Source: Streptomyces lacrimifluminis (GTDB lineage: Bacteria; Actinomycetota; Actinomycetes; Streptomycetales; Streptomycetaceae). From it: DNA of 64,000 nt. The notes beneath the pieces are model-generated. The model was not told the DNA's origin. It saw only the letters and a list, made by a program, of their open reading frames with translations, and made no database searches. Location of the stretch: contig NZ_BMMU01000026.1 of assembly GCF_014646095.1 (NCBI RefSeq), positions 1-64,000 on the forward strand. The letters run 5' to 3'. Below are positions 33,084 to 41,401 of this stretch, one piece after another. The position numbers and the translations under genes are program-made. Numbering within the stretch: position 1 is the stretch's first letter; every line of letters begins with the position of its first letter.

Positions 33084-34244
33084 ATGACCGCAGTGACCGA
33101 CGGCTGGCCGCCGCTGAGTCCCGGCGAGCGCTCGGTGGCGATCGAGGTGCTCGTCAACGGCCCCCTGTCCCGGGCGGAACTCGCCCGGCGGCTCGACCTC
33201 TCCGCCGGCAGCCTCACCCGGCTGACCAAGCCCCTGCTCGAATCGGGACTGCTCGTCGAGGTCCCCGACGCCGGATCCCCGGCCGAGGTGCGCCAGGGGC
33301 GCCCCTCACAGCCGCTCGACGTCGTCTCCGAGTCCAGGGCCTTCCTCGGCTTCAAGATCACCGAGGACATGGTCTACAGCGTCGTCACCACGCTGCGCGG
33401 TGTGGTCGTCGCCCGCCTCGACCGGCCCCTCACCGGCCGTGACCCGGCCCACGTCGCCGACCTGGTCGGCGGGATGACCGCCGAACTGACCGCCGCCCAT
33501 CCCGCCGTGTCCGGCATCGGGATCGGGGTCGGCGGACGCGTCGAGAAGCGCTCCGTGGTCGCCGACTCCGTCTTCCTCGACTGGTACGACGTTCCGCTCG
33601 CGGAACTCGTCGAGGAGCGCACGGGGCTGCGGGTGGTCGTCGAGAACGACGTCACCGCCCTCGTCGAGGCGGAGAGCTGGTTCGGCGCGGGCCGCGGCCT
33701 CGACCGCTTCGCGGTCCTCACCATAGGAGCGGGCCTCGGCTACGGCCTGGTCAGCGGTGGCCGGCGGGTGCGGTCCGCAGAGGACGGCCTCGGCATCGGG
33801 CGCCGCTGGATCGTCAACCCGAACGGTCCGCTCACCCCCGACGGGGAGCGCGGCAGTGCCATCTCCCTGCTCACCATCCCCAGCATCCGTTACCAGATCC
33901 GCGCCGCCACCGGCCATGACCTGACGTACGACGAGATCCTCGCCAGTGCCGCCGCCGGTGACCCCATGGCCTCCCGCGTCGTCGACGAGGCGGCCCGAGC
34001 GCTGGGCACGCTGGTCGCCCAGATCGCCAACTTCGCGATGCCCGAGAAGATTCTTCTCGCCGGGGAGGGCGTCGGGCTCGTCGAGGTGGCGGGCGCCGCG
34101 GTCGAGGAGAGCATCCTCGCCAACCGGCATCCGCTCGCGGACCCGGTCGACCTGGAGACCAAGGTCTCCGACTTCCACGACTGGGCGCGCGGGGCCGCCG
34201 TACTCGCCCTTCAGGTGCTTGTACTGGGGGCGGCCGGCAGATGA
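33084..34244 (+). CDS. ROK-family transcriptional regulator lacking the zinc motif
   Basis: 386 residues. An N-terminal winged helix (LSRAELARRLDLSAGSLTRLTKPLLESGLLVE) precedes an ROK/sugar-kinase-like domain (IGIGVGGRVE, VVVENDVTALVEAESWFG, VLTIGAGLGYGLVSGG). The zinc motif CxCGxxGCxE normally found after this point is absent; the segment reads GIGRRWIVNPNGPLTPDGERG instead. It is divergent from the sugar importer operon and is its probable repressor. ROK regulators often bind the imported sugar or its phosphate. Confidence 0.88.
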   Translation: MTAVTDGWPPLSPGERSVAIEVLVNGPLSRAELARRLDLSAGSLTRLTKPLLESGLLVEVPDAGSPAEVRQGRPSQPLDVVSESRAFLGFKITEDMVYSVVTTLRGVVVARLDRPLTGRDPAHVADLVGGMTAELTAAHPAVSGIGIGVGGRVEKRSVVADSVFLDWYDVPLAELVEERTGLRVVVENDVTALVEAESWFGAGRGLDRFAVLTIGAGLGYGLVSGGRRVRSAEDGLGIGRRWIVNPNGPLTPDGERGSAISLLTIPSIRYQIRAATGHDLTYDEILASAAAGDPMASRVVDEAARALGTLVAQIANFAMPEKILLAGEGVGLVEVAGAAVEESILANRHPLADPVDLETKVSDFHDWARGAAVLALQVLVLGAAGR

Positions 34245-34353
34245 ATTCCGGCGGTGGAGTGGCGGACGCCGGGCGGTGGACGTGATCAGCAACACGGTCA
34301 CCAATGCCGGAATGGTCCGTATTGATCTATTTGGTCTTCACTTGGAGCGGCAT

Positions 34354-34539
34354 ATGCTTCACAGCATGTCCACCACTCTTCAATCCGCCTCTGATCGCTC
34401 GGCAGCCGACGTCAACGAAGAGATCCGGGCTCTGTGGCTCCGGTCGGGCGGGATTCTCAACAGCGAGCAGCGGCTGACCTATCAGCAGCTCGTCGCCGAG
34501 TGGGCAGCGGTCTCCCCGCACCCCGGGGACGAGGCGTAA
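34354..34539 (+). CDS. Small conserved Streptomyces protein
   Basis: 61 residues from an ATG with GGAG six bases upstream; a second ATG four codons on is possible. The body is AADVNEEIRALWLRSGG then LNSEQRLTYQQLVAEWAAV, a two-helix pattern I have seen in other Streptomyces small proteins, though without a known function. No signal or membrane segment. It stands alone between the ROK gene and a terminator. Confidence 0.65.
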   Translation: MLHSMSTTLQSASDRSAADVNEEIRALWLRSGGILNSEQRLTYQQLVAEWAAVSPHPGDEA

Positions 34540-34567
34540 CCACTTTCGTCAGACATTCCAACAGCAG

Positions 34568-34603
34568 GGCCGGGGCCGCGCACAGAGCGCGTCAGCCCCG
34601 GCC
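34568..34603. terminator. Bidirectional hairpin GGCCGGGGC / GCCCCGGCC
   Basis: A 9-bp GC stem with an 18-base loop, followed by tcttgtgtttc on the plus strand, lies between the small gene (plus) and the protease gene (minus), 3' of both. Confidence 0.75.
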
Positions 34604-34614
34604 TCTTGTGTTTC

Positions 34615-35979
34615 TCAGCTCCACGTGGCCGAGTAGGACCGTCGGTAGTCCCTTCGATCCTGTTCCACCCGGAACCACCGCGTGGCGACCAGGGCGATCA
34701 GACTGCCGCCCACGATGAGCAGCCCGGGGCCCACGTTCTTCGGGTCCGCGAGCCTGTCCAGCAGGGCCTGCCCGGCGGAGCCACCTGTCACCGGTGCCAC
34801 GGAGCCCGGCTCGGCCTCGTCGGGAGCGACGGCGCTCTGCGTGGCCGACGCCGCCGGTGACGGCGCCGGAGCGGCAGCCTGGCCCGCCTGGCCGATCAGC
34901 CGGACGTTGAGCGCGGACAGTGCCTTGGTCACCGGCTGGAAGAACGTCGTACCGCCGCTCCTGCAGTCGCCGTTGCCGCCCGAGGTGATCCCGAGCGCGA
35001 TGCCCTCGGAGAACAAGGGGCCGCCGCTGTCGCCCGATTCGGCGCACACGGTGGTCTCGATCAGGCCCGACACCGTGCCCTCCGGGTAGTTGACCGTGGC
35101 GTTGAGACCGGTCACCTTGCCGTCGCGCAGCCCGGTGGTGCTGCCGCTGCGGAACACCTTCTGGCCGACGGTCGGATCGGCCGCACCCGTGATGCGCACA
35201 CCCCGGCCGTCGCCGATGGCGACGACATCGGCGCCGTCACCGGCGGAACCGCCGTTGTACTGCACCAGCGAGTAGTCGTTGATCGGGAAGCTGCCGCTGA
35301 TCGTCTTGCCGATCTCCGTCGCACCCCCGGTGTCCGCGAACCAGACCGAACCGTTGGGCCCGCAGTGACCGGCCGTGAGGATGAAGTCGGCCGACCCGTT
35401 GGTCACGTTGAAGCCCGCCGAGCAGCGTCCGCCGGTCGACAGGATCGGCTGCGCCGCGTTGATGCGGGTGGTGAAGGCGCCCTGGGTCCGCTCCATGCGT
35501 ACGGAGCCGCCGATGCCCTCGGCGACCGCGGACAGTCTGGCCCAGTCGGCGACCGACACGGTGCTGTCGGCCTGGACGACCACCTCGTTCTTCGTGTAGT
35601 CGACCGCCCAGGCGGTGCCCGCCACGCGCGGCGCCGAACGCAGCGTCCGGGTCGCCGACTTGAGGTCGTTCATGCTGTGGTCCACGACCTTGGCGCGGGC
35701 GCCCGCCTTCTCGACCGCAGCCGCCGCCTCGGCGTCGGTGACCGCGACGACCGGCTTCCCGTCGGACGCGATCCAGCTGCCCGCCGTCCGGTCGGTGCCG
35801 AGTTCGGTGACGAGTTCGCTGCCGGTGGTGCCGGCCGCCTGGGCGGAGCTGAAGGGCATAGTGGCTTGTGGGGGCTCGGTCGCCACAGCCTGGGTGACCA
35901 TTAATCCGCCGAGGATGACTCCGCCGACGGCCGCCAGCCGTGTCGCTCGCCGGACGATCCGTCGTCGTGCGTGCCTCAT
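34615..35979 (-). CDS. Membrane-anchored streptogrisin-like S1 protease
   Basis: 454 residues: a signal peptide, a pro-region with inhibitor-like repeats (to about residue 175), then a chymotrypsin-fold domain starting ILSTGGRCSAGFNV. The catalytic triad is His205 (LTAGHCG), Asp235 (NDYSLVQY) and Ser318 (SGDSGGPL). A Pro/Ala/Ser/Thr linker follows, then a membrane helix at about residues 424-442 and a basic tail, so unlike classical secreted streptogrisins it stays at the cell surface. Start at ATG with GGAG upstream (a TTG lies one codon before). A perfect palindrome lies just upstream. Confidence 0.92.
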   Translation of the reverse strand: MRHARRRIVRRATRLAAVGGVILGGLMVTQAVATEPPQATMPFSSAQAAGTTGSELVTELGTDRTAGSWIASDGKPVVAVTDAEAAAAVEKAGARAKVVDHSMNDLKSATRTLRSAPRVAGTAWAVDYTKNEVVVQADSTVSVADWARLSAVAEGIGGSVRMERTQGAFTTRINAAQPILSTGGRCSAGFNVTNGSADFILTAGHCGPNGSVWFADTGGATEIGKTISGSFPINDYSLVQYNGGSAGDGADVVAIGDGRGVRITGAADPTVGQKVFRSGSTTGLRDGKVTGLNATVNYPEGTVSGLIETTVCAESGDSGGPLFSEGIALGITSGGNGDCRSGGTTFFQPVTKALSALNVRLIGQAGQAAAPAPSPAASATQSAVAPDEAEPGSVAPVTGGSAGQALLDRLADPKNVGPGLLIVGGSLIALVATRWFRVEQDRRDYRRSYSATWS

Positions 35980-36002
35980 CAATGGCTCCCGAACCCTGAA
36001 CG

Positions 36003-36020
36003 CGCGGTGTCGACACCGCG
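36003..36020. promoter_or_regulatory. Perfect 18-bp palindrome before the protease gene
   Basis: CGCGGTGTCGACACCGCG is fully self-complementary and ends 24 bases before the start codon. A smaller perfect repeat, AGTGA-ccc-TCACT, lies at 36038-36050. Both fit operator sites. No dedicated regulator is adjacent. Confidence 0.6.
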
Positions 36021-36126
36021 GGGCCCTCCGGTCGTTGAGTGACCCTCACTTCCATACGTGGCGAGCGGTGTTCCTGTTCAGCGACTCCAAGATCCCGTTC
36101 GGGTCCGTCGGCCGAGGGCGGATCGG

Positions 36127-36948
36127 TCAGGCCTTGCGGGCCACTCCGCAGTACATGGCGACCTCCGCCGGATCGTCCTCCCCGGGACAGAATCCCTCCG
36201 GGCGCCAGTGCGAACAGGACACGACCCCCGGCTCCAGGAGTTCCAGACCGTCGAAGAAGCGCGCCACCTCCTCGGGGCTGCGCTGGGTCAGCCGAGGGGT
36301 GCCGTGCGCGTTCCAGTACCGGACCGCCGCGTCCACCTCGGCCAGCGCCGGGCCGGTGATCGTGTGCGAGAGCGCGAGGTGGCTGCCCGGGGGAAGGGCG
36401 TCCATCAGTCGCCGTACGACACCGTGCGGGTCCTCCCCGTCGCCGAGGAAGATGACCACCCCGAGCAGCATCAGAGCGACGGGCCGGGTGAGGTCCAGGG
36501 TGCGCGCGGCCTGTTCGAGGATCGCGTCGACGTTGCGCAGGTCCTCGTCGACATGGTCGGTACGTCCCTCGGGGGTGCTGGTGAGAAGGGCGCGCGCGTG
36601 CACCATGACGAGCGGGTCGTTGTCCACGTACACGACCCGGGTGTCCGGGGCGATCCGCTGGGCCACCTCGTGCGTGTTGTCGGCGGTCGGCAGTCCGGTT
36701 CCGATGTCGACGAACTGCCGGATGCCGCACTCGGTGACCAGATGGCGCACGGCCCGCCCCAGGAAGAGGCGGTCCGCGCGGGCGTACTCGCCGATGCCCG
36801 GGTGCAGTTCGCGGATCCGGTCACCTGCCGCGCGGTCGACCTCGTAGTGGTCCCGGCCGCCGAGCCAGTAGTTCCAGATCCGGGCGGTGTGCGGCTGGCG
36901 CGAGTTGATCCGCGCACGCAGCGAGGCGATCGGCGAGTTCTCGGGCAC
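36127..36948 (-). CDS. SAM-dependent methyltransferase, DUF574 family (second copy)
   Basis: 273 residues. It has the same signature as the gene at 20097: ARIWNYWLGGRDHYEVDRAAGD, FVDIGTGLPTADNTHEVAQ, VYVDNDPLVMVHARALLTSTPEG and a C-terminal GLELLEPGVVSCSHWRPE. The GTG with TTGGAG upstream is preferred over an in-frame start 17 codons earlier. No operon partner. Substrate unknown; roughly half-identical to the first copy by eye, so they are paralogues with separate roles. Confidence 0.9.
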   Translation of the reverse strand: MPENSPIASLRARINSRQPHTARIWNYWLGGRDHYEVDRAAGDRIRELHPGIGEYARADRLFLGRAVRHLVTECGIRQFVDIGTGLPTADNTHEVAQRIAPDTRVVYVDNDPLVMVHARALLTSTPEGRTDHVDEDLRNVDAILEQAARTLDLTRPVALMLLGVVIFLGDGEDPHGVVRRLMDALPPGSHLALSHTITGPALAEVDAAVRYWNAHGTPRLTQRSPEEVARFFDGLELLEPGVVSCSHWRPEGFCPGEDDPAEVAMYCGVARKA

Positions 36949-37030
36949 GGGGGCAGCTCCAAGGCACTGCGAGAAAGTGTCAACCGGCAATCTAGACAAG
37001 GTTGTTGATGTTGGCGAGGGTCCTGACGGA

Positions 37031-37999
37031 TCAGTTGTGAACGGCTTCGAAGAGCTGTCCCCGGCTGCGCTCGTCGCCCCATACGGATCGTGTGTTCACG
37101 TACGGCCGCAGCAGTGCCGTGAGCGTCGCGTCCCCGCGTCCGTTCAGCTCGTGGGAGGCGATGCTGCGGGCGATTCCGGCGAGGAAGTCGGCCAGCTGCA
37201 CCCGGGTGTCGTCCCGTGCGACGACGAGGCGCAGCCCGGCGATCCGGGTGGTGCCCTTGAGCCACTCGATGCGCTCCTCCGTCAGCATGTTCTGCCGGTC
37301 GTGCACCAGCACGACGGTCCGCCCGTCCGCATGCCAGGAGGCGGCCGTCCGCACGATCGCGGGCAGCAGCGGATTCAGTACGGGGATCAGGGCGGGGGTG
37401 CTGAGCAGCCGGGCCCGGTGGTCGGCGGCGCGGGAGCGGGCGCCGCCGAGCCGCTGCAGTACGTCCGCCGCGGCGGGGTCGTGGAGTTCCGGTGCCTGCC
37501 GGGCCAGGGCGTCCACCGCGCGGAAGAACGCGTCGACGGGTGCCCCAGGAGCGCCGGCGGTGTCGCCGCGTACCCGGAGCAGGGCGTTGGTGGCCGCCAG
37601 GAACTCCTTCCACCGCTCGGCCCCGAAGGCGTCGGCGCCCGCACGGCAGAGGGGAACGGCACCTGCCGGGTCGCCGAGGAGCAGGTCGAGGACCCGCTCC
37701 ACCATGAAGAAGGTCTTCTCCGTGAGATGGACGTGCGCGTGCCCGTGCAGCGGCCCCGAGGGGGCGAGCAGCCACTCCAGGACCGCCCGGTGCTTCTCCC
37801 GCAGCAGATGGTTCGCCTTGTACTCCTCGGCGGGGGACCGGATCCGGTCACGGATCTCCTGGACGGCCGCCGTTGCCGACTCCATGGGGACATCCACGCC
37901 GGCGTGCGCGAAGACGTCGGTGTTCCCGCCGGTGAGGTTCTCGCCGTCCGACCCCGACTCGTCACAGGCGATCTCGACTTCCGTGTACTGCCGGCTCAC
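37031..37999 (-). CDS. DUF3800-like protein
   Basis: 322 residues. The N-terminus EIACDESGSDGENL and the C-terminal VQLADFLAGIARSI match the DUF3800 pattern, in which the early Asp/Glu and the late Asp form a predicted RNase H-like metal site. The segment VVLVHDRQNMLTEERIEWLKG between them supports the same fold. Between the ends is a long helical stretch. DUF3800 proteins occur in defence and mobile contexts but also alone, as here. GTG start with GAGGGG seven bases upstream. Enzyme activity is not established. Confidence 0.7.
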   Translation of the reverse strand: MSRQYTEVEIACDESGSDGENLTGGNTDVFAHAGVDVPMESATAAVQEIRDRIRSPAEEYKANHLLREKHRAVLEWLLAPSGPLHGHAHVHLTEKTFFMVERVLDLLLGDPAGAVPLCRAGADAFGAERWKEFLAATNALLRVRGDTAGAPGAPVDAFFRAVDALARQAPELHDPAAADVLQRLGGARSRAADHRARLLSTPALIPVLNPLLPAIVRTAASWHADGRTVVLVHDRQNMLTEERIEWLKGTTRIAGLRLVVARDDTRVQLADFLAGIARSIASHELNGRGDATLTALLRPYVNTRSVWGDERSRGQLFEAVHN

Positions 38000-38114
38000 A
38001 CGGCGCCCCTCGTCCCGTGGCCTTCGGCCAGCATCCCCCACCGGGTCCGCGAGGTCATCCGGTTATCGGGGTGACGTGGGTCGTGTGACGTCCGTGAAAA
38101 CTCCGAACCATGTC

Positions 38115-38144
38115 TTGACATGCAGCTGAAACCGTTCGTAGCCT
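38115..38144 (+). promoter_or_regulatory. Candidate promoter TTGACA-N18-TAGCCT
   Basis: A perfect -35 hexamer TTGACA (38115-38120) is followed after 18 bases by TAGCCT (38139-38144), a fair Streptomyces -10. It would start the glucarate operon transcript just before the operator-like inverted repeat at 38163. Confidence 0.6.
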
Positions 38145-38162
38145 CCAGCGACAATTTAGATT

Positions 38163-38179
38163 CGTGAAAGACGTTCACG
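38163..38179. promoter_or_regulatory. Operator-like inverted repeat CGTGAA-N5-TTCACG
   Basis: Two perfect 6-base arms around AGACG lie just downstream of the predicted transcription start and 20 bases before the start codon, ideal for repression. No regulator gene is in this operon. Confidence 0.6.
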
Positions 38180-38199
38180 GTTATGAACGGAGAACTTCC

Positions 38200-39525
38200 A
38201 TGGGCGATCGCCGACGAAGTCGCCGCCTGGCCGCCGTGCTGGTCGTCACGGGGCTCGCATGCGCAACGGCCGCCTGCGGAGCCGGTTCCGACAGCGCCGG
38301 GGGCGACCCGAACACGCTGGAGGTGTGGACCCGGAGCAACCCGGACTCCGCCGCCACCTACGAGCGGGTGTTCGACGCCTTCACCAAGAAGACCGGGATC
38401 AAGATCGACTACCAGCCGGTCGTCAACTTCGACCAACAGCTGCAGAGCCGTGCGTCCACCAAGGACCTGCCGGACGTCATGATCAACGACACGGCGCTGA
38501 TGGGCAGTTACCAGAGCCAGGGACTGCTGAAGGCCATCGACCCCGACGCGATCGAGGGCCACGACCAGATCGCCGCCAAGTCGTGGTCGTCGACCGTGGG
38601 CATCGACGGCAAGCACTACGGCATCCCCTACTCCCGTCAGGCCATGACCCTGATGATCCGCAAGGACTGGCTGCGGAAGCTCGGCCTCCAGGCGCCCACC
38701 ACCTGGCAGGAGATGCTGAGTGTCGCCAAGGCCTTCGCCACCCGCGACCCGGACGGTGACGGCAAGGCCGACACCTACGGCATGGTCGTGCCCGGCAGCG
38801 CCCAGAACGGTTACGTCGCCTGGTGGGGCGCCGGCTTCCTCTGGCAGGGCGGCACGAACATCGTGGAGCCGGACGGCAAGGGCACCTACAAGCCGGACAT
38901 GGACTCGCCCGCGGCGGTGAACACCGTGACCTGGATGAAGGACAACCTCTTCTGCGGTGACAACGCTGTCACGCAGCCCGGGGCCCTGACCGCCGTCACC
39001 TCCACCGCCACCAACTTCCAGGACGGCAACGCCGGGATGTACATGACCGGCCCGTACAACATCGTCACCTTCGACCAAGCCCTCGGCAAGGACGCGTACG
39101 AGGTCGTCCCGGCCCCCGCGGGTCCGGCCGGCGGCGACGCACTGGCCGAGGGCGAGAACATCTACTTCGGCGCGAAGACCGGGAAGGCGAAGCAGGAACA
39201 GGCGCTCGCCGCGTTCCTCGTCTCTGCCGAGGGCCAGAAGCTCGCCATGACCGGCGGGAACCAGCCCGTCGTCCGCATCCCCGTGAACTCCACGCTGGAC
39301 GCGGCCACCGTCCACGACGACGCCCGCTGGAGCGTGGTGCAGAAGGCGTACGAGGACGCCTCGCGGCAGTTCCCGAACGCGCCGGACTTCGCCCCGATCA
39401 AGCAGGACACCGCCGACAGCCTCAACGCGATCTTCACGTACTGCGAGGGTGACGTCCGTTCCCAGCTGAAGGAGCTCAACGAGACCCTCGCCGGCGACCT
39501 CAAGGACCAGGACCTGTTGAAATGA
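38200..39525 (+). CDS. CUT1 ABC importer, solute-binding lipoprotein (glucarate operon)
   Basis: 441 residues. The signal peptide ends in the lipobox TAAC with Cys25 as the anchored residue. Mature cluster-B sugar-binding protein: TLEVWTRSNPDSAATYERVFDAF, DLPDVMINDTALMGSY, MYMTGPYNI. First gene of a five-gene unit whose enzymes act on glucarate, so the natural ligand is probably a hexaric acid such as D-glucarate or galactarate, though family-1 proteins usually bind sugars. The ATG has GGAG upstream. Its stop overlaps the next start. Confidence 0.9.
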   Translation: MGDRRRSRRLAAVLVVTGLACATAACGAGSDSAGGDPNTLEVWTRSNPDSAATYERVFDAFTKKTGIKIDYQPVVNFDQQLQSRASTKDLPDVMINDTALMGSYQSQGLLKAIDPDAIEGHDQIAAKSWSSTVGIDGKHYGIPYSRQAMTLMIRKDWLRKLGLQAPTTWQEMLSVAKAFATRDPDGDGKADTYGMVVPGSAQNGYVAWWGAGFLWQGGTNIVEPDGKGTYKPDMDSPAAVNTVTWMKDNLFCGDNAVTQPGALTAVTSTATNFQDGNAGMYMTGPYNIVTFDQALGKDAYEVVPAPAGPAGGDALAEGENIYFGAKTGKAKQEQALAAFLVSAEGQKLAMTGGNQPVVRIPVNSTLDAATVHDDARWSVVQKAYEDASRQFPNAPDFAPIKQDTADSLNAIFTYCEGDVRSQLKELNETLAGDLKDQDLLK

Positions 39526-40433
39526 CCGCTACCGTGACCACCCCCGCGGCGCGCGGCGGCCGGCGCCTCACCAAGAAGTCCGTGGTGCCGTGGCTGTTCC
39601 TCGCCCCCGGCCTGCTGCTCGCCCTCGTCTTCAAGTTCTGGCCGATGGCCAAGGGTGTCTGGCTCAGCTTCTTCGACGTCCGGCCCTTCCTCGGCGACCA
39701 GTGGATCGGCCTCGACAACTACACCCGGGTCCTGACCGACCACCGATTCCAGGAGGCCATCGGACACACCCTCGTCCTCGGCATCGGCCAGTCGCTCGGC
39801 GCGATCCTCCTCGGCTTCGTCCTCGCCCTGCTCCTGGAGGGCCAGGCCCGATCGCTGAAGTTCGTGCGGACCGCGGTCTTCCTGCCCGCCGTCACCGCCA
39901 CCGCGGTCGTCGGCGAGCTGTGGCGGCTGATGTACTACCCGACCTCCGACGGCCTGATCAACAGCGGCCTGAACCTCTTCGGGCTCGGCCCCGTCCAGTT
40001 CCTCGACAACCCGGACCTCGCGCTGTGGTCGACGATGGCCATGGGCATCTGGATCTGGGCCCCCTACAACATGGTCATCATCATGGCCGGCCTCGCGGGC
40101 GTGGACCGCTCGCTGTACGAGGCCGCCGCGATGGACGGCGTCTCCCTCCGGCAGCGGCTGCGGTACGTCACCCTGCCGGCGATCCGTCCCGCCCTCAGCA
40201 TCGTCCTCACTCTCGCCGCGATCCGCGGACTGCGCGTGTTCACCGAGGTCTACGTCCTCACCGGCGGCGGCCCGGCCGGGTCCACCGAGGTCTGGATGAC
40301 CCGCGCCTACACCCTCGGGTTCACCCGCAACGACATCGGCGGCGCGTCCGCGGCCTCCGTCGTGCTGCTCTGCGTGACGCTGCTGCTCACCGTCACGGTC
40401 AACAACTTCCGCAAGAGGGGAGACGTGCGATGA
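39522..40433 (+). CDS. CUT1 ABC importer, permease (MalF type, glucarate operon)
   Basis: 303 residues, six membrane helices. LFLAPGLLLALVFKFWPMAKGVWLSFFDV is the first part and the EAA loop is LYEAAAMDGVSLRQRLRYVTLP. The start ATG overlaps the stop of the binding-protein gene by four bases (ATGA), and its own stop overlaps the next start the same way, so the three transporter genes are translationally coupled. Confidence 0.93.
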   Translation: MTATVTTPAARGGRRLTKKSVVPWLFLAPGLLLALVFKFWPMAKGVWLSFFDVRPFLGDQWIGLDNYTRVLTDHRFQEAIGHTLVLGIGQSLGAILLGFVLALLLEGQARSLKFVRTAVFLPAVTATAVVGELWRLMYYPTSDGLINSGLNLFGLGPVQFLDNPDLALWSTMAMGIWIWAPYNMVIIMAGLAGVDRSLYEAAAMDGVSLRQRLRYVTLPAIRPALSIVLTLAAIRGLRVFTEVYVLTGGGPAGSTEVWMTRAYTLGFTRNDIGGASAASVVLLCVTLLLTVTVNNFRKRGDVR

Positions 40434-41374
40434 GCGCCCCCGCCATCGACCCCGTCCGGACAACGGCCCCGAAGCCGGCGACGAGGCGGTCCGGCAAGGC
40501 CCGGCGGACCACGCCGGCCCGCTTCGACACCGCCCTCGGCTGGAACGACAGGCCGGGCGCCGCCTGGGCCCTGCGACTCCTGCTCTGCGCGATCGCCCTG
40601 GCCGTCTTCGCCGCCCCCTTCCTCGCGATCCTCTCGGGCGCCTTCACCAGGAACGCGAGCGGCTCCTCCCTTTCCTTCCTGCCGCACGACAGCACCCTGC
40701 TGAACTTCTCGGTGGCCGGCGAGCGCGGCATCTGGGACTACTTCTCCAACTCGCTCGTCATAGCGGGCGGTGGACTGCTGCTCCAGCTCGTGGTCTGCAC
40801 GCTCGCCGCGTACGCGCTGGCCCGGCACCGCTTCCGCGGCCAGGCCTTCGTCCTGACCCTGTTCATGCTGACGATGATGCTTCCCGAGGAGGTCATCGCG
40901 ATCCCGCTGTCGCTGGTCCTCGGCGACGTCCCGGTGGTCCACCTCGACCTCAAGGGCACCGTCTGGGGCGTCATCCTGCCGCTGGGTGCCTGGGGCTTCT
41001 CGGTGATGATGCTGACCGAGTTCATGAAGGACATCCCCGACGAGATCGAGGAGGCCGCCCGCCTCGACGGCGTCGGCGAACTGCGCATGCTGTGGCAGAT
41101 CGTGCTGCCACTGTGCAAGCCGGCGCTCGGAGTGGCCGGTGTCCTCGGCTTCATCATGATCTGGGACCAGTACCTGCTGCCGCTCATCGCCGCCAAGGAC
41201 CCCACCGACTACACGGTGACCGTCGCCCTGTCCGTCCTGCGCACCGACCCCGAGGTCGGCTCCGGGGTGGTACTGGCGGGCGCTGTCATCGCCCTGCTGC
41301 CCAGCCTGATCGTCTATCTGCTCCTTCAGCGCTCGCTGGTCACCGGCATCGCCGCCGGTGCCACCAAGGGCTGA
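40430..41374 (+). CDS. CUT1 ABC importer, permease (MalG type, glucarate operon)
   Basis: 314 residues with an unusually long cytosolic N-terminus of about 45 basic residues before the first helix (LLLCAIALAVFAAPFLAIL). The EAA loop is IEEAARLDGVGELRMLWQIVLP, the ATPase docking site. Translation is coupled to the previous gene by an ATGA overlap. No ATPase gene follows. Confidence 0.92.
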   Translation: MSAPAIDPVRTTAPKPATRRSGKARRTTPARFDTALGWNDRPGAAWALRLLLCAIALAVFAAPFLAILSGAFTRNASGSSLSFLPHDSTLLNFSVAGERGIWDYFSNSLVIAGGGLLLQLVVCTLAAYALARHRFRGQAFVLTLFMLTMMLPEEVIAIPLSLVLGDVPVVHLDLKGTVWGVILPLGAWGFSVMMLTEFMKDIPDEIEEAARLDGVGELRMLWQIVLPLCKPALGVAGVLGFIMIWDQYLLPLIAAKDPTDYTVTVALSVLRTDPEVGSGVVLAGAVIALLPSLIVYLLLQRSLVTGIAAGATKG

Positions 41375-41401
41375 CACCAACCCCCCACGTTTGAGGGAGA
41401 C

